A stretch of DNA of 64,000 nucleotides. It comes from Rufibacter glacialis (GTDB lineage: Bacteria > Bacteroidota > Bacteroidia > Cytophagales > Hymenobacteraceae). The stretch spans positions 310,001 to 374,000 of the forward strand of contig NZ_VKKZ01000019.1 in the NCBI RefSeq assembly GCF_008271745.1. The letters are read 5' to 3'. Under the pieces are notes generated by a model, which was not told where the DNA came from, did not search any database, and was given only the letters and a program-made list of their open reading frames with translations. A program made the translations under genes and the position numbers. Each line of letters begins with the position of its first letter. Position 1 is the first letter of the stretch. Positions 33,101-42,835 of the stretch are shown in pieces.

Positions 33101-33266
33101 CATCCGTATCAGTGGAGGAGCCCACGGTGGTGCCTTTCACCACCACACTTACGCCGGGCAATGGTTCCCCGCCCCCAGCCGAAGTGACCCGCCCAGTGAT
33201 GGAGGTCTGGGCGAAGGCTATTCCACAAAGGTGGAACAGCAGGATTACGAGTAGTTTTTTCTTCAT
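30180..33266 (-). CDS. susC: SusC/RagA TonB-linked outer-membrane transporter
   Basis: 1028 residues. Signal peptide (AFAQ), then a carboxypeptidase-D-like domain (TGRVTSAGGGEPLPGVSVVVKGTTVGSSTDTDGRF). The TonB box region follows (EEVVVVGYGTQ), then the plug with VRIRGIGSTGNASPIYIVDGFPV and IYGARGGNGVVIITTKQGK, and a long beta-barrel ending RTFRLGFNATF. It imports oligosaccharides into the periplasm using TonB energy with the SusD lid. First gene of the leftward locus; its start is 252 bp from the divergent regulator gene. The barrel ends in the aromatic residue needed for assembly. Confidence 0.94.
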   Translation of the reverse strand: MKKKLLVILLFHLCGIAFAQTSITGRVTSAGGGEPLPGVSVVVKGTTVGSSTDTDGRFQIQAPATGTTLVFSYIGFTSKEEPINGRTTVNVTLQEDLRALEEVVVVGYGTQLRREVTTAISSVSSEEITQTPVTRIEQALQGRVAGVQVTNISGQPGDAPTVRIRGIGSTGNASPIYIVDGFPVGGIDYLNPGDIASIDVLKDAASAAIYGARGGNGVVIITTKQGKRDGTMNVSYDGYMGIQNPWRKLELLNAREYATLMNEGAANANMAPPYADPSQFSEGTNWQDAIFEKNAPIQNHQVSINGGNEKSGYSAALSYFDQDGIVGGDKSNFQRYTARVNADNQVKSFLKFGTNLAYTHLKRRSFDPNQEFGGILSNALNMDPLTPVYETDPAKLAQSTYTQNPVVRGADGRIFAISPYVSQEVVNPLARLQVMNGLTNVDKFVGNIYGEVKLLEGLTFRSTLGIDLAYVVSTNYNPVFYLNAAQQNATALVSRGTDRYYTWQTENYFNYNKSLGEHSLGLTAGTSALKTRNEGLFGSNTGLVTADPNMAYLNNAVGAGTARATGGIGERSILSFFGRANYGYKGKYLLSATLRRDGSSRFGRNNQFATFPSFSAGWVLSDEGFFPQGNLISLAKIRASWGQNGNEEIGGNFYPWAAQIGVGRGYTFFRADGSKGYTSGAAPVDAPNPELQWETSEQTNVGLDLSFFNNALSLTADYYIKTTKGLLVRPPILASTGYNSPFVNGGSVRNTGVELALSYQGDISNLGYNVSLNSSFNKNEVTSIENKEGILTGASFTTYGLASQSKVGFPIGYFYGYKTAGIFQNQREVEAQKLQMNAVPGDVRFVDINNDGKLDGADRTMIGNPTPKVVLGLNLGVDFKGFDLSAFFNSAFGHHIFNGIRRYDIVRANQQSKFLNRWTGEGSTNEYPRFTWNDTNGNYTRLSDLYVEDGDYVRLKTLQLGYNLPAGLLSRIHLQKLRIYVSADNLITLTDYSGFDPEIGARGSLDIGFDRGVYPQSRTFRLGFNATF

Positions 33267-33303
33267 GGTTTAGGTGCGTTTAGATCTGGTGATTGCGCTA
33301 TCA

Positions 33304-33311
33304 TAAATGTA
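33304..33311 (-). promoter_or_regulatory. Possible -7 element for susC
   Basis: Minus-strand TACATTTA is one base from the TAnnTTTG consensus and would start transcription about 30 nt before the susC ATG. No clear -33 element. Confidence 0.3.
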
Positions 33312-33344
33312 GGGGCAGGGAAGAGCCTCTCCTAAAAAGGGAAT

Positions 33345-33395
33345 ACATCAATACTACATCAGGGGGGTGGCAGGCACTACATCAGTACTACATCA
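33345..33395. promoter_or_regulatory. Spaced direct repeats ACTACATCA between susC and its regulator
   Basis: ACATCA occurs at 33345-33350, 33356-33361, 33379-33384 and 33390-33395; three of the four are preceded by CT or TACT. The spacing is 11 bp, 23 bp, 11 bp, so two dimeric half-site pairs lie on the same DNA face. A fifth ACATCA is at 33475-33480, near the regulator start. The layout suits a direct-repeat-binding activator such as the LuxR-type HTH protein encoded next door. Confidence 0.6.
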
Positions 33396-33518
33396 AGCAG
33401 GGTGAAAATCTGTTTTCAGCCTGTTTATGCGGTTTTTATAAAATAAAGAAGGTGTGGTTTAATTATTTTTAAATACATCACTATATTTAAGATAGAATAT
33501 TCCAAAGTCATATTTGCT

Positions 33519-36416
33519 ATGCGGGCCACCCGGTTTTTCACGTTGGTTTTCCAGCTCTGCCTTCTGGTGGTAACCGCCGCTATGGGCCAGGCCCAGCACT
33601 ACTTCTTCGGGAACCCCATGATCCGGAACTACAAGCCGGAGGAGTTCAAGGGAGGCATTCAGAGTTGGGGGATTGTGCAGGATGACCGGGAACTGCTGTA
33701 CATCGCCAATAACTTCGGGTTGCTGGAGTTTGACGGGGCTACCTGGAATCTGTATTCCCCCAAAACCGGTACCAAAGTGCGGTCAGTGCACGTTGGCGCA
33801 GACAACCGGATCTATGTAGGCAGCCAGGCCGACTTTGGGTATTTCCTGCCCAATGCCCAGGGTACGCTGCGCTATGTTTCCCTGGCAGACAGCCTCCCGG
33901 AGAAGTTCAGGAATTTTGACGAGGTATGGCGGATCTATGCCCAGGAGGGGAGTATCTATTTCTTCACGTTCAAGAATATCTACGTTTACACACCAGGCAG
34001 GAAACTGGAAGTGATTGTCCCGGCCAGCGCCCTGGAGTTCTCTTTTCAGGTAAACAAGGAGATTTATTCGCTGGTATGGAGCAAAGGCCTGTCACTGCTG
34101 GAAAACAACTCCCTGAAGTTGTTGCCCGGGGGAGAGTTCTTCCGCGACAAGCAGATTGCCTCTGTGTTGCCCTTTGACAAGAACCGTCTCATTGTCTTTA
34201 CCATCAAAGAAGGTGCTTATCTGTATGACGGGCACGGAGTCACGCCTTTCCCCATAGACCAGAAACTGGCCACCTCTGGCCTGCTTATCAACCAGGCCCT
34301 GCTGCTCAGAGACGGTAATTTTGCCTTAGCCACCCAGAACAAAGGCCTACTTCTGTTAGATACCAAAGGCCGCCTGTTGCTGAACATCACCCTGCAGGAA
34401 GGGCTTCTGGACAATACCGTCCATACCATTTATCAGGATACCCAGGACAACTTATGGTTGGGCATGAACAACGGGCTCTCCATGGTAGAGCTGAGTTCGC
34501 CTTTCAGCCGGTTAGATGGCACCATGGGCTTGTCCGGCACCGGGTATGCTGCCCTGCAGAAAGGCAATCTGTTGTACCTGGGCACTAACAGCGGGCTTTT
34601 TGTCTCAGACGTTTCCTCACTTAGCAAGAACTTTACCGGGGTGCCCAACAGTACGGGCCAGGTATACCACCTGAACCAGTTAGGTAACCATATTCTCATG
34701 GGGCACCACAACGGCCCGTACCTGGTAGGCGAAGGAATGGCCACGTTGATCAGTCCAGAATTTGGTGCCTGGGAGTTTGTTCTGGTGCCGAATCAGCCCA
34801 ATAAAGTGATCATGGGTACCTACAAAGGCATCAGCCTGCTCTCTGCCACCGAGAAAGCTCTGCATTACCTGAAAAAGTACCAGGGCCTGGAAGAATCGTC
34901 TCGGGTGCTGGAATTTGACAAGGACGGCGACCTCTGGATAGCCCATGGGTACAAAGGACTGTTCCGGGTGAGGTTTGACCAGAAGGGTGAGAACATCACC
35001 TGGGTTAAATTCTACAACTCCAGACATGGCCTGCCCTCTGACCAACTGGTGAACATGGAGAAGATCAGGAACGAGCTCATTTTCCCGGCCCTCTACGGCG
35101 TGTACCGGTTTGACAAAGCCAAGGATCGTTTTGTGCAGGACCAGCAGTATTCTGCCTTGTTCCTGCCAGACGAGCACGTGATTGAGATGGAGGAAGACGT
35201 GCAGGGCACCATTTATTTCATTTCAAACCAACGGGTGGGCAAGATCACCTTTGACTCCTTCGGGAAACCCACCTTGCAAGACCAACTGTTCCAGAACCTG
35301 CGCGAGCAACTCAATGATGACCTCAGCTTTATTCAGGTACTGGACATCAACAACGTGCTGTTTGGGGCCAAGGAAGGGTTCATCCACTACAACGCCGCCA
35401 AAACCAAGAAAATGGTGCCTTTCCACACGCGGCTGGCCAAAGTGTTCACCATTTCCAACGAGGCAGATTCCCTGCTCCTGTCGGGCCGGCGCCTGGGCAA
35501 GGCTTCCAACACCGAGCTCCCTTTCGCCTTGAATTCGCTGCGTTTTGCGTATGCCGCCTCTTTTTACGAAAAGCCCGAGAAAACCCAGTTCCAGTATTTC
35601 CTGAAGAACTTTGACACCCGTTGGTCTGAGTGGACTACCAAAACCGAAAAGGAATACACCAACCTGCCGGAAGGGACTTATGTGTTCCAGGTGCGGGCCC
35701 GCAACATCTACGGCGTTTTAAGTGAGGCCGAAAGCTTTGCTTTTGTGGTGCGCCCTCCTTTTTACCGCAGCACCGGGGCCTACTTTGTGTACACCTTGCT
35801 GGGGCTCCTGCTCTTGGGGGCCACCTTCTGGCAAGCAGAAAAGCGCTTCAGAAATGAGAAACGACGTATTCTGCTGGACAAAGAGCGCAAGCTGGGGCAG
35901 AAGGAGTTAGAGATCAAGCATATCACCAACCAAAGTGAGCAGGAGATTGACCGCCTGCGCAACGAGAAATTCCAGGCTGAGCTTGACCACAAGAACCGCG
36001 AGCTCACCTATTCCACCATCCATCTGATCAACAAGAATGAGCTGCTGAGCTGCGTGAAGTTGGAGCTGCAGGAAATCCTGAAGAATGGCGGCAGCGTGGC
36101 CCCGCAGGAAGAATTAAAGAAGATCATCCGGAGTATTGACCACAACATCACCAGTGATGTAGACTGGAAACAGTTTGAGCTGCATTTCAACCACGTTCAC
36201 GGCGATTTCATCCATAGATTGCAAGACCGGTTCCCCAACCTTACCCCGCAGGAAATCAAGCTCAGCACCTACCTGCGCCTGAACCTCACCACCAAAGACA
36301 TTGCCCAACTCTTGAACATATCTGTGCGCGGGGTAGAGATAAGCCGCTACCGCCTCCGCAAACGCCTCTGCCTAGACCGCAGCGAGAACCTAACTGATTT
36401 CATGCTGAAGTTTTAG
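33519..36416 (+). CDS. Two-component-like propeller sensor with Y_Y_Y domain and LuxR-type HTH
   Basis: 965 residues. Signal peptide (about 1-27), then a periplasmic beta-propeller of repeats such as GGIQSWGIVQDDRELLYIANNFGLLEFDGATW and HTIYQDTQDNLWLGMNNGLSMVE. A Y_Y_Y domain follows (FQYFLKNFDTRWSEWTTKTEKEYTNLPEGTYVFQVRARNIYG, about 685-735). One membrane helix lies at about 753-772, then a coiled coil, and a C-terminal LuxR-like HTH (LTPQEIKLSTYLRLNLTTKDIAQLLNISVRGVEISRYRLRKRL, about 907-950). There is no histidine kinase or receiver, so it links periplasmic oligosaccharide sensing directly to DNA binding from the membrane. It is divergent from susC and probably activates it. Confidence 0.9.
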   Translation: MRATRFFTLVFQLCLLVVTAAMGQAQHYFFGNPMIRNYKPEEFKGGIQSWGIVQDDRELLYIANNFGLLEFDGATWNLYSPKTGTKVRSVHVGADNRIYVGSQADFGYFLPNAQGTLRYVSLADSLPEKFRNFDEVWRIYAQEGSIYFFTFKNIYVYTPGRKLEVIVPASALEFSFQVNKEIYSLVWSKGLSLLENNSLKLLPGGEFFRDKQIASVLPFDKNRLIVFTIKEGAYLYDGHGVTPFPIDQKLATSGLLINQALLLRDGNFALATQNKGLLLLDTKGRLLLNITLQEGLLDNTVHTIYQDTQDNLWLGMNNGLSMVELSSPFSRLDGTMGLSGTGYAALQKGNLLYLGTNSGLFVSDVSSLSKNFTGVPNSTGQVYHLNQLGNHILMGHHNGPYLVGEGMATLISPEFGAWEFVLVPNQPNKVIMGTYKGISLLSATEKALHYLKKYQGLEESSRVLEFDKDGDLWIAHGYKGLFRVRFDQKGENITWVKFYNSRHGLPSDQLVNMEKIRNELIFPALYGVYRFDKAKDRFVQDQQYSALFLPDEHVIEMEEDVQGTIYFISNQRVGKITFDSFGKPTLQDQLFQNLREQLNDDLSFIQVLDINNVLFGAKEGFIHYNAAKTKKMVPFHTRLAKVFTISNEADSLLLSGRRLGKASNTELPFALNSLRFAYAASFYEKPEKTQFQYFLKNFDTRWSEWTTKTEKEYTNLPEGTYVFQVRARNIYGVLSEAESFAFVVRPPFYRSTGAYFVYTLLGLLLLGATFWQAEKRFRNEKRRILLDKERKLGQKELEIKHITNQSEQEIDRLRNEKFQAELDHKNRELTYSTIHLINKNELLSCVKLELQEILKNGGSVAPQEELKKIIRSIDHNITSDVDWKQFELHFNHVHGDFIHRLQDRFPNLTPQEIKLSTYLRLNLTTKDIAQLLNISVRGVEISRYRLRKRLCLDRSENLTDFMLKF

Positions 36417-36710
36417 CGAGGATTTAAAAGAAGAGAAAGGTTGTTTTGGGCTTATTTTTTGGAAAAAAGCCCCGAAAGGGAAATGGCTAAGAGAAATGCC
36501 GCTACCCGTGGAAGTCACCCATAAAGTAGACCATGGTGGCACTTTGTGATATAGGAGCCATTTGCTATTTCCATGATCGGCCACAACTGACCAGAGACAC
36601 TCGCAGGTCCTCTGGACGCTACGAGGTCTTTAGGGCCCGTTTTTAGATAAACAGGCTGTAAACAACTTAGTATATAGCTTTTAGGTGGTTAATCACGCAA
36701 GGAAATAATG

Positions 36711-38015
<1,305 letters not shown>

Positions 38016-38483
38016 CTAGGAGTTGAAATGGTACAGAAACGTGATTACGCCGGTGTAGGCGGGTTTTCTGCTGTTCTCAATCTCCATGGTCACTTCCAGG
38101 CGCGCTTTGATCACGCCCCTCAGGTCTTTGGCCGAAAGCAGTTTTACGCGCAGGCGCAGCGCACTGTTCACGTTGACGGCCTGGTTGAACCGCAGGCTCT
38201 CAATCTCATAGTTCACCTGCATTTTCAGGTTCTCAATGGAAATGATCTGACCCCACAGGTAGGGCAGGAGCGAAACGGTCAGGTAGCCGTGGGCGATGGT
38301 GCCCCCAAAAGGCGACTCGGTCTTGGCCCGTTCGGCGTCCAGGTGAATCCATTGGTGGTCCAGGGTGGCCTCGGCGAAGAGGTTGATCTGCTCCTGGGTG
38401 ATGGTGTGGTAGTCTGAAACCCCTATCTCAGTTCCTTCATACTGCTGTAAGTCGGCGAAACTGCGGATGATAATTTTGCTCAT
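38016..38483 (-). CDS. MaoC-family hot-dog dehydratase
   Basis: 155 residues from ATG 38483, preferred over an ATG 48 codons upstream that precedes the conserved domain. The hydratase motif is clear: FAEATLDHQWIHLDAERAKTESPFGGTIAHGYLTVSLLP, with catalytic Asp and His in the D-x4-H and G-x-I-x-HG segments. The C-terminal strand EIENSRKPAYTGVITFLY completes the hot-dog fold. It hydrates enoyl-thioesters, probably enoyl-CoA in fatty-acid or branched metabolism. Cytosolic. Single gene with its own terminator. Confidence 0.87.
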   Translation of the reverse strand: MSKIIIRSFADLQQYEGTEIGVSDYHTITQEQINLFAEATLDHQWIHLDAERAKTESPFGGTIAHGYLTVSLLPYLWGQIISIENLKMQVNYEIESLRFNQAVNVNSALRLRVKLLSAKDLRGVIKARLEVTMEIENSRKPAYTGVITFLYHFNS

Positions 38484-38670
38484 GAAGGTATCTTCTGGTC
38501 TTGAATCGTGAAAACAGGTGAAAAACGGGCAATGCCACGCTAAAGGTACTTTCTTTTCTGAGTTTGTGAAATAGCAGGCACCGCAGGGCCACCCACAGTA
38601 ACGCATAAGCCTAAGCGCCTCCCACATTATTCAATTGGTAAACACCCGCCAAACCACAGGAAGAAGAAAA

Positions 38671-38703
38671 CCAGAACGCCAGCTTTAAAGGCCGGCGTTC
38701 TGG
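38671..38703 (-). terminator. Terminator, probably of the distal OmpA gene
   Basis: CCAGAACGCC (38671-38680) pairs perfectly with GGCGTTCTGG (38694-38703). On the minus strand TTTTCTTCTT follows. The nearest upstream minus-strand gene is the OmpA gene ending at 39092, almost 400 bp away, with repeat element A in between. Confidence 0.65.
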
Positions 38704-38877
38704 CGGTGTTTTCTGGAATACTGCTTAAAAACAGCATTTCCCATCTTAGACCTCCCTAAAAAAGAAGGCCATTTCTCCCGTTCCCCTACGGAACGGAGGG
38801 GAACGGGCAGAATAGCAGTTGCAAAGCATTCCTTCCAACTTGAAACTCCCACTACCCACAGCATCAGGTACTCCTTC

Positions 38878-39070
38878 GTCCCCCTTTGAAGGGGGTAGGG
38901 GGATGAGTGCTCTTGCAGATCAGGCATTCCCAAGAAGCATTTCAACCTCCTATGGCGATCATTACTCCTGCTGCTCAAGGAATTCTGAGAATCGACCTGC
39001 TCTTCGCCCAGGGCCGGCAGATGGTTCTTCTACTGTCCTCCTCATCCCCCTACCCCCTTCAAAGGGGGAC
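38878..39070. repeat. Element A: 193-bp element with perfect 30-bp terminal inverted repeats
   Basis: The left repeat (38878-38907) starts GTCCCCCTTTGAAGGGGG and continues TAGGGGGATGAG; the right repeat (39041-39070) is its exact reverse complement. The 133-bp interior encodes nothing convincing. Each arm itself contains the small palindrome CCCCCTTTGAAGGGGG. It has the structure of a MITE-like, non-autonomous element; no target-site duplication was recognised. It occupies the 608-bp gap between the MaoC and OmpA genes. The same boundary repeat bounds element B. Confidence 0.8.
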
Positions 39071-39091
39071 TGAACGCGAGGCTATGTTCTG

Positions 39092-40087
39092 TTAATTCGC
39101 TTCCAGAATCTGGAACAGCTCGTCTAGCTTGGGCGTGAGGATGATCTCGGTGCGGCGGTTTTTCTGGCGGGCCTCAGCGGTTTTGGCGGCATCAAGGGGC
39201 ACGTTCTGGGCGCGGCCCGACGGCGTGATTTTGGTGCCCGCCAATCCGGCGTTGGTCAGGATACGGGTGATTTCAGTTGCTCTTAGCACGCTCAGGTCCC
39301 AGTTGTCCTGCATGCCCACGGTGCCGCGGGCCACGGGTACGTCATCGGTGTGGCCTTCCACCACCACGTTCACGTCTTGCTGGTCTTTAAGGGCGGTGGC
39401 CAGTTTGCGCAAGGCGTCCTGACCTTTGGCATCTACCTTGGTACTACCGGATTTGAACAGCAGCTGCTCAGAAAGCGACACGTACACTTTCCCGTTTCTA
39501 ACGTCCACGGAGAGGTCTTTGCTGTTAAAGCCCAACAGAGCGTTGCTCACCTTGGTGCGCAGGGCGTTCACGGCTTTGTCTTTCTCAGCCAGGATGCGCT
39601 CCAGCTCGTTCAGGCGGTCTTCGCGCGATTTCAGGTCTGAGCTCAACTGGTCTAACTGGGAGCGGTTCCTGGTCAGGGTCTCGTTCAGTTTCTTGAGTTC
39701 CTCTTCACGGCGGGCCAGGTCTTTAGACAGCTTGGAAGACTCCAGCGCGCTGTTGGACATGAGGCGGTCATGGTTTTTGATGAGCTTGTCATACGTGGTG
39801 CTCAGGTCTGAGTACACCGACTGGGTTTTGCGGAGCGTGTTGCCCAACAGGGTGGTGTCGGCGGCCAACTGGGCGCGGGCCTCGGTAAGGTCCGTCACTT
39901 GCCGGGAGAGTTCTGAGCGCTCTTTGGTAGTTCTGGAAAGGGCGCTCTGGGCATCGGCTTTTTCGCGCTCCAGCTTTACTTTCTGGGCCAGCAGGGCGTT
40001 GTATTTATTGGTGGTGGTGCAGGAACCCAGCAGAAAGGTGCTCAGCAGGGCCACGCTGGCGTACTGGTAAAAGGTGTGTTTCAACAT
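39092..40087 (-). CDS. OmpA-family lipoprotein with long coiled coil (1)
   Basis: 331 residues. Lipobox Cys23 (FLLGSC), then a coiled coil from about 30 to 185 (EREKADAQSALSRTTKERSELSRQV, DLARREEELKKLNETLTRN and others). The OmpA peptidoglycan-binding domain begins KVYVSLSEQLLFKSGSTKVDAKGQDALRKLA. It contains VVEGHTDDVPV, NWDLSVLRATEITRIL and the NRRTEIIL arginines that hold diaminopimelate. It anchors the outer membrane to peptidoglycan across the periplasm. The neighbouring gene upstream is a shorter paralogue in the same orientation, about 290 bp away. Confidence 0.88.
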   Translation of the reverse strand: MLKHTFYQYASVALLSTFLLGSCTTTNKYNALLAQKVKLEREKADAQSALSRTTKERSELSRQVTDLTEARAQLAADTTLLGNTLRKTQSVYSDLSTTYDKLIKNHDRLMSNSALESSKLSKDLARREEELKKLNETLTRNRSQLDQLSSDLKSREDRLNELERILAEKDKAVNALRTKVSNALLGFNSKDLSVDVRNGKVYVSLSEQLLFKSGSTKVDAKGQDALRKLATALKDQQDVNVVVEGHTDDVPVARGTVGMQDNWDLSVLRATEITRILTNAGLAGTKITPSGRAQNVPLDAAKTAEARQKNRRTEIILTPKLDELFQILEAN

Positions 40088-40271
40088 GACAGGGCTTGGT
40101 AAAAAGTATAAGGCAGATGTTTGGGGTTTAGTGGTTTCTTACCAATGGGCTGGTAAAAAAGCAGTGGGTTTGGTGTTGGGTTCAAGGGGGCTCTGAGTTC
40201 AAAGATAGAAGCTAAACGTTCTCTCCCAAAGCGTAACGGCATGTTTTTAAGCCGATTGACCGAAAACAGGC

Positions 40272-40309
40272 CCAAAACAAAGAAGCCGGACGTTTGGCCC
40301 GGCTTCTTT
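40272..40309 (-). terminator. Terminator of the 239-residue OmpA gene
   Basis: AAAGAAGCCGG (40279-40289) pairs perfectly with CCGGCTTCTTT (40299-40309); on the minus strand GTTTTGG follows. It lies 65 bp downstream of the stop at 40374, so the two OmpA genes are transcribed separately. Confidence 0.8.
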
Positions 40310-40373
40310 GATGAATGATGTTTCCTTTCAAGATGCTCTCTTGTAAAGGAAGTATTGGACAATACCAGTGAAA

Positions 40374-41084
40374 CTAGTTTGTCTGGATCAGTTTCAGGAT
40401 CTTCTCAAAGTTAGGTGCCAAGATGATCTCTGTGCGGCGGTTGCTTTGGCGGGCTTCCGGGGTGCGGGTCATGGCCACCGGGGTGTACTGTCCGCGGCCG
40501 GCCGGAACCACCATTTGCGGCGGAACCCCGTTGTTGATGAGCAAGCGGGTGATCTCGGTGGCTCTGAGTACGCTCAGGTCCCAGTTGTCTTTGTAGGTGA
40601 CGTTGGCAGAGGCTACCGCTACGTCATCGGTGTGGCCTTCAATCATGATCTCCGTGTCGCGCTGTGACTTGATGGCGCTGGCCAACTTGCCCAAAGCCGA
40701 CTGCCCGTTGGGGTTCACTTTGGTAGAACCAGAGGCGAAAAGGAGTTTCTCTGGCATGGTCACGTACACTTTGCCATCTCTTACGGCTACGGTGAGCCCT
40801 TGCTCCTTGAAGCTGGCCAGGGCCTCGTTCACAGAGGCGCGCAGTTCATTCAGGATTCTTTCTTTCTGGGCGATTTGTTGTTGGTACTGCGCCAGTTTGG
40901 CGTCACGGTCACGCAGATCAGCGTTGGCTTGTTCTAGGCTGCGCTGGGCCGCAGTTTTCTCTTGTTCCAGCGCATTTTTACTTGCTTCCAGTTCTTTGTA
41001 CTTCTTAGATGAGACACAAGACCCAAGGACAGCTGCTCCTAAAACCAAGGCGGCGGCGGAAGAGGCGAAACGTGTTTTCTTCAT
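40374..41084 (-). CDS. OmpA-family lipoprotein with coiled coil (2)
   Basis: 236 residues from ATG 41084 (MKKTRF); an ATG three codons upstream is equally possible. Lipobox Cys23 (AVLGSC), then a coiled coil of about 75 residues (KKYKELEASKNALEQEKTAAQRSLEQANADL). The OmpA domain follows: KVYVTMPEKLLFASGSTKVNPNGQSALGKLA, IMIEGHTDDVAV, NWDLSVLRATEITRLLINNGV and NRRTEIILAP. It binds peptidoglycan. It is paralogous to the 331-residue gene just downstream, with a shorter coil, so the two could span different distances between the outer membrane and the wall. Confidence 0.88.
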   Translation of the reverse strand: MKKTRFASSAAALVLGAAVLGSCVSSKKYKELEASKNALEQEKTAAQRSLEQANADLRDRDAKLAQYQQQIAQKERILNELRASVNEALASFKEQGLTVAVRDGKVYVTMPEKLLFASGSTKVNPNGQSALGKLASAIKSQRDTEIMIEGHTDDVAVASANVTYKDNWDLSVLRATEITRLLINNGVPPQMVVPAGRGQYTPVAMTRTPEARQSNRRTEIILAPNFEKILKLIQTN

Positions 41085-41727
41085 AGGTGGCATTAATTAT
41101 ATAAGTGTAAGGAATGGTGACAAAGGTGATCAGTCTGGCGGGAAAACCGGGACTCCCCGCCAGACCTTGCCTTGCAAACGGACACAAAGAAATAATAATT
41201 GCCTCTATAAAGCCAATTTACTTTGCACATTAGGTAAGTGGCTATGCAGTTGACGGTTAATTCAATAGGTATCTTTTGGAAAGCTACCACGGCACCGGCG
41301 GTGCCTCTTTTCCAGGTTTCACCGGTCTTTTCCGGGTTTTAAGGCCGAACCTTGGAGCAGGGACGGTCGGGTAGGGGAGCAGAAGCTTTCATTGAAAAGG
41401 AACGGCCTGCCGTTCTTATGGAAAAGAAGCAGGTTGATAAAACGTAACAGGCTTTAAATCAGTAAAATATCTAAAGGTAAAGAGTGGCAAGCCCGATGGG
41501 GAAGTGCCGCTAACCAGCGTTTCCGGCGTAGGGCTTCAACGGCGTTTACCCGCCAGGGAAAACAAATGACCTTTAAATAGAGTACGCACACACTGGAGAA
41601 GAAAAGGCGCGTTTTACGCAGGGGTTAGGGAGCTATCTTTTCTTTTTTATCTTTGCACGTTTATTAGTTACTGCTTGCGGTTTCCCCACTGGAGGCTTCA
41701 TTGTTGAAAAAACCTTTAGAGCATCAT
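41085..41727. other. Long intergenic region between divergent OmpA and accD genes
   Basis: No gene, tRNA or repeat element is convincing. It holds promoters for both flanking genes, the accD one being clearer. A small hairpin ACCACGGCACCGGCGGTGCC lies near 41286-41305. Its size (over 600 bp) leaves room for an unannotated small RNA or leader, but nothing specific is visible. Confidence 0.5.
41648..41655 (+). promoter_or_regulatory. -7 promoter element of accD
   Basis: TATCTTTG matches TAnnTTTG exactly and is followed by C, as in typical Bacteroidetes promoters. The expected start is near 41662, giving a leader of about 65 nt to ATG 41728. A TTA is at the -33 spacing. Confidence 0.6.
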
Positions 41728-42624
41728 ATGTCTTGGTTTAAAAGAGTAGAAAAAGGGATCGTCACCCCAACGGAGCAGAAAAAAGAAACGCCTGACGGTC
41801 TGTGGCACAAGTGCCCCGAGTGTAAGACCGTTATCAGCACGGCTGAGCACCGGCAACAACTGTATACCTGCCCCAAATGTGATTTCCATGACCGCGTCAA
41901 CTCTCAGGAGTATTTTGAGATCCTGTTTGATGAGAACCAGTTCCAGGAGTTAGATGCGCACCTGAGTTCCTCAGATCCGCTTAATTTCGTAGACACCAAA
42001 CCGTACCCAGACCGCATTCTTGCCACCCAACGCAAAACCAACCTGAAAGACGCCGTGCGTTGCGCCCACGGCACCATCCATGACCTGGACCTGGTGGTGG
42101 CCTGTATGGACTTCAACTTTATTGGGGGCTCGATGGGCTCAGTGGTAGGGGAGAAAATCTCCCGGGCCATTGACTACAGCCGCCAACACAAGATCCCGTT
42201 CCTGATGATCTCCAAGTCTGGCGGGGCGCGCATGATGGAGGCTGGCTATTCTTTGATGCAGATGGCCAAGACCTCTGCCAAACTGGCGCTGCTGTCAGAA
42301 GAGAAGGTACCTTATATCTCCTTGCTCACAGACCCCACCACCGGGGGCGTGACCGCCTCGTTTGCCATGCTGGGCGATTTCAATATCTCAGAACCAGGGG
42401 CCCTCATCGGCTTTGCCGGACCAAGGGTGATCAAAGAGACCATTGGCAAAGACCTGCCCAAAGGCTTCCAGAGCGCTGAGTTTGTGTTAGAGCACGGTTT
42501 CCTGGATTTCATTGTGCACCGCAAAGAACTGAAAAAGCGCATTGCTGACCTGATCACGCTTCTGCGCCCCCAAGAGGCCGCCGCCCCTGAAGAGGCCCTG
42601 GCCAAGAATGCTACGGTTAAATAA
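41728..42624 (+). CDS. accD: Acetyl-CoA carboxylase carboxyltransferase subunit beta
   Basis: 298 residues from ATG 41728 (an in-frame TTG upstream gives no conserved sequence). The N-terminal zinc ribbon has C29-x2-C32 and C48-x2-C51 ([19 protein letters not shown]). The carboxyltransferase core follows: [102 protein letters not shown]. It transfers carboxyl from biotin to acetyl-CoA to make malonyl-CoA, together with AccA, for fatty-acid synthesis. Cytosolic, essential core gene; AccA is not in this window. Confidence 0.95.
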   Translation: MSWFKRVEKGIVTPTEQKKETPDGLWHKCPECKTVISTAEHRQQLYTCPKCDFHDRVNSQEYFEILFDENQFQELDAHLSSSDPLNFVDTKPYPDRILATQRKTNLKDAVRCAHGTIHDLDLVVACMDFNFIGGSMGSVVGEKISRAIDYSRQHKIPFLMISKSGGARMMEAGYSLMQMAKTSAKLALLSEEKVPYISLLTDPTTGGVTASFAMLGDFNISEPGALIGFAGPRVIKETIGKDLPKGFQSAEFVLEHGFLDFIVHRKELKKRIADLITLLRPQEAAAPEEALAKNATVK

Positions 42625-42835
42625 TCTTGCTCTCCGGCTACAACCACAAAGAAAGACCTGTCTCTTACCAAGGCGGGTTTTTCTGTTTTTGTCTGGCACG
42701 ATTATTATAGAGATGCCCATAGACGCGAGATGATATATCTGAACATTTTATGAATAAATCAGTATGTATCTCCGTTGTTGATCTAAACCCATTAACATCA
42801 CTTTAAGCTTTATTTTCACCCAAAAACCAAACACT

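Noticed and set aside
41085-41727. Riboswitch or small RNA upstream of accD
   Set aside because: No recognised riboswitch core or clear small-RNA promoter/terminator pair was seen.
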